Assembly (NCBI GenBank): GCA_903930095.1 | Contig: CAIYXE010000320.1 | Coordinates: 1 to 9,897, forward strand | Reading direction: 5' to 3' | Length of the DNA: 9,897 nucleotides | Origin: an uncultured Hyphomicrobiales bacterium | Lineage (GTDB): Bacteria > Pseudomonadota > Alphaproteobacteria > Rhizobiales > Aestuariivirgaceae | Part shown: piece after piece, positions 6,092-9,897 of the stretch | Position numbering within the stretch: the first letter of the stretch is position 1 | How the letters are laid out: each line of letters opens with the position of its first letter | Translations under genes and position numbers: made by a program | The notes under the pieces: model-generated | The model's database searches: none | Told to the model about the DNA's origin: nothing | Seen by the model: the letters and a program-made list of their open reading frames with translations, nothing else

Positions 6092-6657
6092 GCGAAGGTC
6101 TCCTGCTCCGTCATCACATAGTCGAGCGGTGCGTCGTGTGGTCCAACCGGCACGTCGTCCGCCATCTGCGCGTGATAGGCGACGCCGACCGCCGTCACTT
6201 TCTTCAGGGCACGGAGCTTTTCGAGCGTGCGGTCATAGAAGCCGCCGCCATAGCCGAGGCGGTATCCCCGCCGGTCGAAGGCCAGCATGGGAACGAGCAG
6301 CACATCGGGGATAACTTCTGGCGCGGTCTCCGGCGGAACCGGAATATCCCAGAGGCCCGGCGCCAGCGGCTCTCCCGGCGCCCAGGCGCGGAACACCAGC
6401 GGCTCACCCGCCGCGATGACCACGGGAAGCGCGGTTTGCCAGCCCTCACCCTGCAGCCTGTTCAACAAGGGAATGGTGGTGATCTCGCTCTTGTAGGGCA
6501 TGAAGCCGGAGACGATGCCGGGGGTGCGGCCGAGGCCTTCGGGGAGGCCGCGCTCTGCCATCGCGATGCCGGCTGAATCCTTCAGAAGCGCATGGGCCTC
6601 CGCCCGGCGCCCCGATGCGGCTGCGCGCGCCTTGCGCTTCACTTCAGCGATGTCCAT
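6082..6657 (-). CDS. 5-formyltetrahydrofolate cyclo-ligase (5,10-methenyl-THF synthetase)
   Basis: This ATP-dependent cytoplasmic enzyme (YgfA/MTHFS family) converts 5-formyl-THF to 5,10-methenyl-THF, returning a storage or inhibitory folate to the one-carbon pool. The ATG at 6657 gives 191 residues, the normal length. An N-terminal basic helix (AEVKRKARAAASGRR, 4-18) is followed by GFMPYKSEITT (51-61), the folate-binding region, and by the family signature FDRRGYRLGYGGGFYDR (127-143), which holds the glycine-rich phosphate-binding loop. VGVAYHAQ (157-164) and the closing DAPLDYVMTE (175-184) are typical. An upstream in-frame start at 6699 lies in the 6S RNA terminator and is rejected. A weak GGGGA precedes the ATG. 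It sits directly after 6S RNA, as ygfA does in E. coli, so it is probably expressed by read-through. Confidence 0.95.
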   Translation of the reverse strand: MDIAEVKRKARAAASGRRAEAHALLKDSAGIAMAERGLPEGLGRTPGIVSGFMPYKSEITTIPLLNRLQGEGWQTALPVVIAAGEPLVFRAWAPGEPLAPGLWDIPVPPETAPEVIPDVLLVPMLAFDRRGYRLGYGGGFYDRTLEKLRALKKVTAVGVAYHAQMADDVPVGPHDAPLDYVMTEQETFACG

Positions 6658-6671
6658 GAAATCCCCGGGGC

Positions 6672-6697
6672 AAAAACAAATGGCGTGGCGAGCCACC
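6672..6697 (-). terminator. intrinsic terminator of 6S RNA
   Basis: On the minus strand, GTGG (6693-6696) pairs with CCAC (6685-6688) around CTCG; with a bulged base the stem extends to G6697-C6683. The tail ATTTGTTTTT (6672-6681) follows. It ends 14 nt before the cyclo-ligase ATG, so that gene depends on read-through unless a promoter is hidden in the 6S sequence. Confidence 0.6.
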
Positions 6698-6831
6698 ATG
6701 GGCCGTGAGTGACTAACGATCCCGGGTCCCTACAGTTGTAGGTGGGCGCCGTTTGAGCAAGGCCACGGCCAAGCCCAGGGACAGCTCCCATTCAGAATCG
6801 CATAGGCCCCAGGGAAAAAATGTCAGCTCAC
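6672..6831 (-). ncRNA. ssrS: 6S RNA, alphaproteobacterial type
   Basis: 6S RNA binds the sigma70 RNA polymerase holoenzyme by mimicking an open promoter and adjusts transcription as growth slows. On the minus strand the outer stem pairs GTGAG (6827-6831) and TGAC (6822-6825) with GTCACTCAC (6705-6713), with one bulged C. The next helix pairs TCCCTGGG (6808-6815) with CCCGGGA (6720-6726). The central bubble follows, with a small CCTACA/TGTAGG hairpin (6729-6742) on its 3' side. The apical stem includes GCCGT (6765-6769) against ACGGC (6748-6752). Blocks such as GAATGGGAGCTGTCCCTGGG and CCTACAACTGTAGGGAC are characteristic of alphaproteobacterial 6S. Its position between zapA and the 5-formyl-THF cyclo-ligase gene matches E. 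coli. The ends are estimates: the outer stem sets the 5' end and the terminator the 3' end, about 160 nt in all. Confidence 0.9.
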
Positions 6832-6855
6832 GCACCGGGCAGCCCGCCGGGACTT

Positions 6856-6884
6856 AACTTAGGAGCGGCAGGCGCGGATGTCCA
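6856..6884 (-). promoter_or_regulatory. weak candidate promoter for 6S RNA
   Basis: Minus-strand TGGACA (6879-6884) and TAAGTT (6856-6861) are 17 nt apart, after the zapA stop. Transcription would start near 6850, about 20 nt before the outer 6S stem, so some 5' processing would be needed. The -10 match is poor. No better promoter is visible, and co-transcription from zapA is the alternative. Confidence 0.25.
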
Positions 6885-6909
6885 TGCATGATGGCGCGCC
6901 GCGCCCTTG

Positions 6910-7266
6910 CTATTTGCCCAGCGATTGCGAAAGTTGCTCCAGCCGCTGCGCGGCGGCGGTGAGCCTGGCGCTGAGCAGCGTCTGGAGGTTCTGCGTCTCA
7001 GCCTGCGCCGCCGACCTGGCCTCACGCAGCCCGGCCACCTGCTCCTCCAGAGACTGGATGCGGGCGATCGCCTCGGACAGCCGGTCGGCAACCATGAGCC
7101 CCGCCATGACCAGCATGCGGATATCGCCGACGGTGCCGACACTCGACTTCACCCGCTGGACCTCGCCGTCGAGAAGTACCGCAAGGTCACGCAGATGCGC
7201 CTCCTCGCCTTCGGGGCACTGCATCGTGTAAGGGCGGCCGTTCACCTCGACGATCACATGCGCCAT
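6910..7266 (-). CDS. zapA: ZapA, cell-division Z-ring associated protein
   Basis: ZapA is a small cytoplasmic protein that cross-links FtsZ filaments and tightens the division ring. The 118-residue product has the family layout. The N-terminal head contains VIVEVNGRPYTMQCPEGEEA (4-23), HLRDLAVLLDGEV (24-36), and GDIRMLVMAGLMVADRLSEA (47-66), the conserved core. A long C-terminal helix from about 68 onward (SLEEQVAGLREARSAAQAET) forms the predicted coiled coil used for dimer and tetramer assembly. The ATG at 7266 lies three bases after the TAA of the upstream coiled-coil gene, so the two are translationally linked. 6S RNA and the cyclo-ligase gene follow, the same order as zapA-ssrS-ygfA in E. 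coli. Confidence 0.93.
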   Translation of the reverse strand: MAHVIVEVNGRPYTMQCPEGEEAHLRDLAVLLDGEVQRVKSSVGTVGDIRMLVMAGLMVADRLSEAIARIQSLEEQVAGLREARSAAQAETQNLQTLLSARLTAAAQRLEQLSQSLGK

Positions 7267-7269
7267 GGC

Positions 7270-7554
7270 TTACTCCGGCGCATTGGAATGAAGCACCGCA
7301 CGGATGCGCGACATGGCGGCATCGATCTTGCCCGCGGCGTTCTTGCCCGTGTCCGCGAGTTCGCCGGCCTTGGTGCGCACGAGGTCGAGCTCCTGCGTGA
7401 GGCGCGTCTTGTCCTTGCGCAGGGATTCGGCCTCGCTTTCGAGTTCCGCCATGCGGCTTTTCCCCTCCACCGTCTTGCCGACGGCATCCTCGAAGCGGCG
7501 CAGGGCCGCCTCGAAGCGCTGGAATGCCTCATCCAATTTCTCAATGCCTGCCAT
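7270..7554 (-). CDS. small coiled-coil protein upstream of zapA, DUF4164 / ZauP-like
   Basis: This 94-residue protein has no signal peptide or membrane segment and is almost entirely helical. A charged N-terminal helix (LDEAFQRFEAALRRFEDAV, 7-25) is followed by a heptad-rich coiled coil at about 33-67 (RMAELESEAESLRKDKTRLT and on) and a short C-terminal helix. It resembles the DUF4164 family found beside zapA in Rhizobiales. Caulobacter ZauP, a coiled-coil protein encoded just upstream of ZapA and acting with it to focus the Z ring, is the likely functional counterpart; that link rests on position and fold, not on a sequence comparison. The start is the ATG at 7554, with AGAGG five bases upstream; an in-frame TTG at 7557 is less likely. 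The gene is divergent from tkt. Confidence 0.8.
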   Translation of the reverse strand: MAGIEKLDEAFQRFEAALRRFEDAVGKTVEGKSRMAELESEAESLRKDKTRLTQELDLVRTKAGELADTGKNAAGKIDAAMSRIRAVLHSNAPE

Positions 7555-7602
7555 CAAAGCCTCTGGTAAGATTACAGAATCTGCCAGCCTTTACCGCTGC
7601 GC

Positions 7603-7631
7603 ACAATAGGCTGAACCGGGCACCGGCGCAA
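7603..7631 (-). promoter_or_regulatory. predicted promoter of the coiled-coil gene–zapA operon
   Basis: Minus-strand TTGCGC (7626-7631) and TATTGT (7603-7608) have the ideal 17-nt spacing. Transcription would begin near 7596, leaving a leader of about 42 nt before the ATG at 7554. It is divergent from the predicted tkt promoter about 50 nt away. Confidence 0.45.
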
Positions 7632-7680
7632 CGCCCCCAAAACGGCATTCCGGAGCGGCAGGAGCAGCCTCGGGTTCCAA

Positions 7681-7708
7681 TTGACTCAAGCGCGCAAGCC
7701 GCTATCAG
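7681..7708 (+). promoter_or_regulatory. predicted tkt promoter
   Basis: TTGACT (7681-7686), five of six bases of the consensus -35, is followed after 16 nt by TATCAG (7703-7708), four of six of the -10. A start near 7715 gives a leader of about 36 nt containing AAGGA (7736-7740), 10 bases before the tkt ATG. Confidence 0.5.
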
Positions 7709-7750
7709 GAGCCCCAATTCCCGCGTTTCAGCCCCAAGGAACCGCCGCGC

Positions 7751-9724
7751 ATGACCCTCCATTCCCCCGAACAGACCCGCGCCATGGCCAACGCCATCCG
7801 CGCCCTCAGCATGGATGCCGTGCAGAAGGCCAATTCGGGCCATCCGGGCCTGCCCATGGGGGCGGCCGACGTGGCGACCGTGCTGTTCACCCAGTTCCTG
7901 AAGTTCGACGCCTCCGACCCGCACTGGCCGGACCGCGACCGCTTCATCCTCTCCGCCGGACACGGCTCCATGCTCATGTATTCGCTGCTCTATCTCACGG
8001 GCTATGCGGACATGGGGCTGGACGATATCAAGAACTTCCGCCAGCTCGGCTCCAAGACGGCGGGCCACCCGGAATTCGGCCATGCCACCGGCATCGAGAC
8101 GACGACGGGGCCCTTAGGCCAGGGCATTGCCAATGCCGTGGGCTTCGCTATTGCTGAGCGGCACCTCAATGCCGAATTCGGCGACGCGCTGGTCACCCAC
8201 AAGACCTATGTGCTGGCGGGCGACGGCTGCCTGATGGAGGGCATCAGCCAGGAGGCGATCACGCTTGCTGGCCACCTCAAGCTCAAGAACCTGATCGTTC
8301 TGTGGGACGACAACGGCATCTCGATCGACGGCAAGCTGTCGATGACGGATTCGACTGACCAGCTGGCTCGCTTTGCCTCCTGCGGCTGGGCCGTGTCGCG
8401 CTGCGATGGCCACAACCCGGCTGAGATCGCCGCGGCCCTCAGTGCAGCACAGACTTCCGACAAGCCGGTGCTCATCGCCTGCAAGACGGTGATCGGCTAT
8501 GGCGCGCCGACCAAGGCTGGCACTTCGGGCTCGCATGGCTCGCCGCTCGGCCCCGAGGAGATCGCGGGTGCGCGCAAGGCGCTGGGCTGGGACTATGAGC
8601 CCTTCGTGGTGCCGAACGAATTGATGGACGCATGGCGCAAGGCGGGAAGCCGTGGTGCGGCCGACCGTGCGGCGTGGAACACGCGGCTTGCTGCTTCGCC
8701 CAAGAAGGAAGAGTGCATCCGCCGGACGTCAGGCAAGCTTCCGGCCAATTTCGATGCGGTGATCGCGGGTTACAAGCAGGAGCTTGCCAAGAACCCGCCA
8801 GCACTTGCAACGCGCAATTCCTCACAGAACGCGCTTGACGTGATCAACGCGGCAGTGCCGGAAACGGTGGGCGGCTCGGCTGACCTCACGGGCTCCAACA
8901 ACACCAAGTCGAAGGAGCTGAAGCCGCTCAATGCCGCCGACTATGGCGGGCGCTATGTTTACTATGGCATCCGTGAGCATGGGATGGCGGCGGCGATGAA
9001 CGGCATGGCGCTGCATGGCGGTCTCATTCCCTATGGCGGCACCTTCCTTGTCTTCACCGATTACTGCCGCCCGTCGATCCGCCTGTCGGCCCTCATGCAG
9101 CAGCGCGTGATCTATGTGATGACGCATGACTCGATCGGGCTTGGCGAAGACGGCCCAACGCACCAGCCGGTAGAGCATCTGGCGGCCATGCGCGTCATCC
9201 CCAACCTTGCCGTCTACCGCCCCTGCGACGCGGTGGAGACCGCCGAGTGCTGGCAGCTGGCGCTGAAGGACGAGACGCGGCCTTCCGTTCTGGCGCTCAC
9301 CCGCCAGAAGCTGAAGCCCGCGCGCCTCGCCTATTCGGAAGAGAACCTCTGCGCCAAGGGCGCTTATGACATCGCGCCTTCCGACAAGCCCGCTACGGTG
9401 GTGATCTTCGCTTCGGGCTCCGAGGTCGAGATCGCGATGGCCGCCAAGGCGCTGCTCGATCAGGCGGGCAAGCCCGCGCGCGTCGTCTCCGTGCCATCGA
9501 TGGAGAATTTCGAGCGGCAGGATGCGGCCTACAAGGCGAAGGTGCTTGGCAGCGAGAAGACGCGCATCGCCATCGAGGCCGGTGTGCGCACTGGCTGGGA
9601 CCGCTTCATCGGGGTGGAGGGAACCTTCATCGGCATGACCGGCTTCGGCGCCTCGGGGCCTGCCGAACTCCTCTACAAGCACTTCGGCATTACGGCGGAA
9701 GCCGTGGTAAAAGCATCGCAGTAA
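7751..9724 (+). CDS. tkt: transketolase
   Basis: Transketolase is a thiamine diphosphate enzyme moving two-carbon units between sugar phosphates in the pentose phosphate pathway, and in the Calvin cycle where present. At 657 residues it is full length. Substrate and cofactor histidines are H31 ([13 protein letters not shown]), H71 ([14 protein letters not shown]), H106 (AGHPEFGH) and H262 (GTSGSHGSP). The cofactor/metal motif starts at GDG (157-159) with E164 and ends at N188 (DDNGISIDG). The pyrimidine domain carries the catalytic glutamate E409 ([14 protein letters not shown]), D467 and H471 ([12 protein letters not shown]) and R518 (LALTRQK). The C-terminal domain runs from about 535. The ATG at 7751 matches the normal N-terminus. 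pgk follows in the same direction after 95 nt, without the gap gene often found between them. Confidence 0.98.
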   Translation: MTLHSPEQTRAMANAIRALSMDAVQKANSGHPGLPMGAADVATVLFTQFLKFDASDPHWPDRDRFILSAGHGSMLMYSLLYLTGYADMGLDDIKNFRQLGSKTAGHPEFGHATGIETTTGPLGQGIANAVGFAIAERHLNAEFGDALVTHKTYVLAGDGCLMEGISQEAITLAGHLKLKNLIVLWDDNGISIDGKLSMTDSTDQLARFASCGWAVSRCDGHNPAEIAAALSAAQTSDKPVLIACKTVIGYGAPTKAGTSGSHGSPLGPEEIAGARKALGWDYEPFVVPNELMDAWRKAGSRGAADRAAWNTRLAASPKKEECIRRTSGKLPANFDAVIAGYKQELAKNPPALATRNSSQNALDVINAAVPETVGGSADLTGSNNTKSKELKPLNAADYGGRYVYYGIREHGMAAAMNGMALHGGLIPYGGTFLVFTDYCRPSIRLSALMQQRVIYVMTHDSIGLGEDGPTHQPVEHLAAMRVIPNLAVYRPCDAVETAECWQLALKDETRPSVLALTRQKLKPARLAYSEENLCAKGAYDIAPSDKPATVVIFASGSEVEIAMAAKALLDQAGKPARVVSVPSMENFERQDAAYKAKVLGSEKTRIAIEAGVRTGWDRFIGVEGTFIGMTGFGASGPAELLYKHFGITAEAVVKASQ

Positions 9725-9745
9725 CGATTCATGGCCGTACGGTCT

Positions 9746-9782
9746 CCCACCCTTCGCTGGCATGACGGTAGAGTGGGTTTTT
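9746..9782 (+). terminator. probable intrinsic terminator after tkt
   Basis: CCCAC (9746-9750) pairs with GTGGG (9773-9777), directly followed by TTTTT (9778-9782). The 22-nt interior offers only a little extra pairing (CC with GG), so the stem is modest and may be leaky, allowing some tkt transcription to reach pgk. Confidence 0.45.
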
Positions 9783-9819
9783 CTGTTAACGGCATTTCAC
9801 TCTGACTGGAGACAAACAC

Positions 9820-9897
9820 ATGCCCGCCTTCCGCACGCTCGATGACGTAACCCTCTCCGGTAAGCGTGTACTGTGCCGGGTCGATCTCAACGTGCCG
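9820..9897 (+). CDS. pgk: phosphoglycerate kinase (partial, first 26 codons)
   Basis: Phosphoglycerate kinase transfers phosphate between 1,3-bisphosphoglycerate and ADP in glycolysis, or the reverse in gluconeogenesis. Only the N-terminus is in the window: MPAFRTLDDVTLSGKRVLCR then VDLNVP. The last part, VLCRVDLNVP, is the PGK signature, whose aspartate and asparagine contact the phosphoglycerate. The ATG at 9820 has GGAGA at 9808-9812, seven bases upstream. No clear promoter of its own is visible in the 95-nt gap, so it may depend on tkt transcription passing the hairpin there. The remainder lies beyond the right edge. Confidence 0.95.
   Translation, partial: MPAFRTLDDVTLSGKRVLCRVDLNVP

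Noticed and set aside
6658..6699. Upstream start for the cyclo-ligase
   Set aside because: It lies inside the 6S RNA 3' part and terminator; the family N-terminus begins at 6657.
8822..9763. 313-codon minus-strand open frame inside tkt
   Set aside because: Antisense shadow of transketolase with low-complexity, H/R/G-rich composition.
1..9897. CRISPR arrays, insertion sequences, tRNA genes, prophage or defence genes
   Set aside because: No regularly spaced direct repeats, transposase motifs, tRNA cloverleaf or defence-type domains were seen on either strand.

Overview
The window looks like ordinary chromosome from a GC-rich alphaproteobacterium, most likely of the Rhizobiales/Hyphomicrobiales type. 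The reasons are the synteny (coiled-coil gene–zapA–6S RNA–5-formyl-THF cyclo-ligase, and yebC–ruvC), an alphaproteobacterial-style 6S RNA, a CtrA-type box, and a dispersed palindrome of the VIPAKAGIQ kind. I see no transposase, phage gene, CRISPR array, tRNA or rRNA.

Layout, left to right. (1) Positions 1-1376, minus strand: yebC followed by ruvC (cut by the left edge), separated by a long palindromic repeat. (2) Positions 1377-1729: a gene-poor gap holding the yebC promoter, a perfect TTAA-N7-TTAA box and at best one doubtful small plus-strand ORF. (3) Positions 1730-4985, minus strand: a three-gene ABC importer operon of the polyamine-like family (binding protein, PotB-like permease with a very large periplasmic loop, PotC-like permease). 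It has no ATPase gene. A strong GC hairpin sits between the binding-protein and permease genes. (4) Positions 4986-5263: long leader of that operon with a palindrome and hairpins. (5) Positions 5264-6657, minus strand: 5-formyl-THF cyclo-ligase overlapping a YmdB-family metallophosphoesterase. (6) About 6672-6831, minus strand: 6S RNA with its own terminator, 14 nt before the cyclo-ligase start. (7) Positions 6910-7554, minus strand: a small coiled-coil protein (DUF4164/ZauP-like) and ZapA, a cell-division pair. (8) Positions 7555-7750: divergent promoter region. (9) Positions 7751-9897, plus strand: transketolase, a terminator-like hairpin, then the first 26 codons of phosphoglycerate kinase, with no gap gene between them.

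The genes serve separate housekeeping jobs: recombination and translation quality control, solute import, one-carbon metabolism, RNA polymerase control by 6S RNA, Z-ring organisation, and central carbon metabolism. The points most worth following are the CtrA-type box just upstream of the yebC promoter, the ATPase-less importer with its oversized permease loop, the dependence of the cyclo-ligase on transcription through 6S RNA, and the missing gap gene. I found no convincing wholly new system. All identifications come from reading motifs by eye, with no database search.
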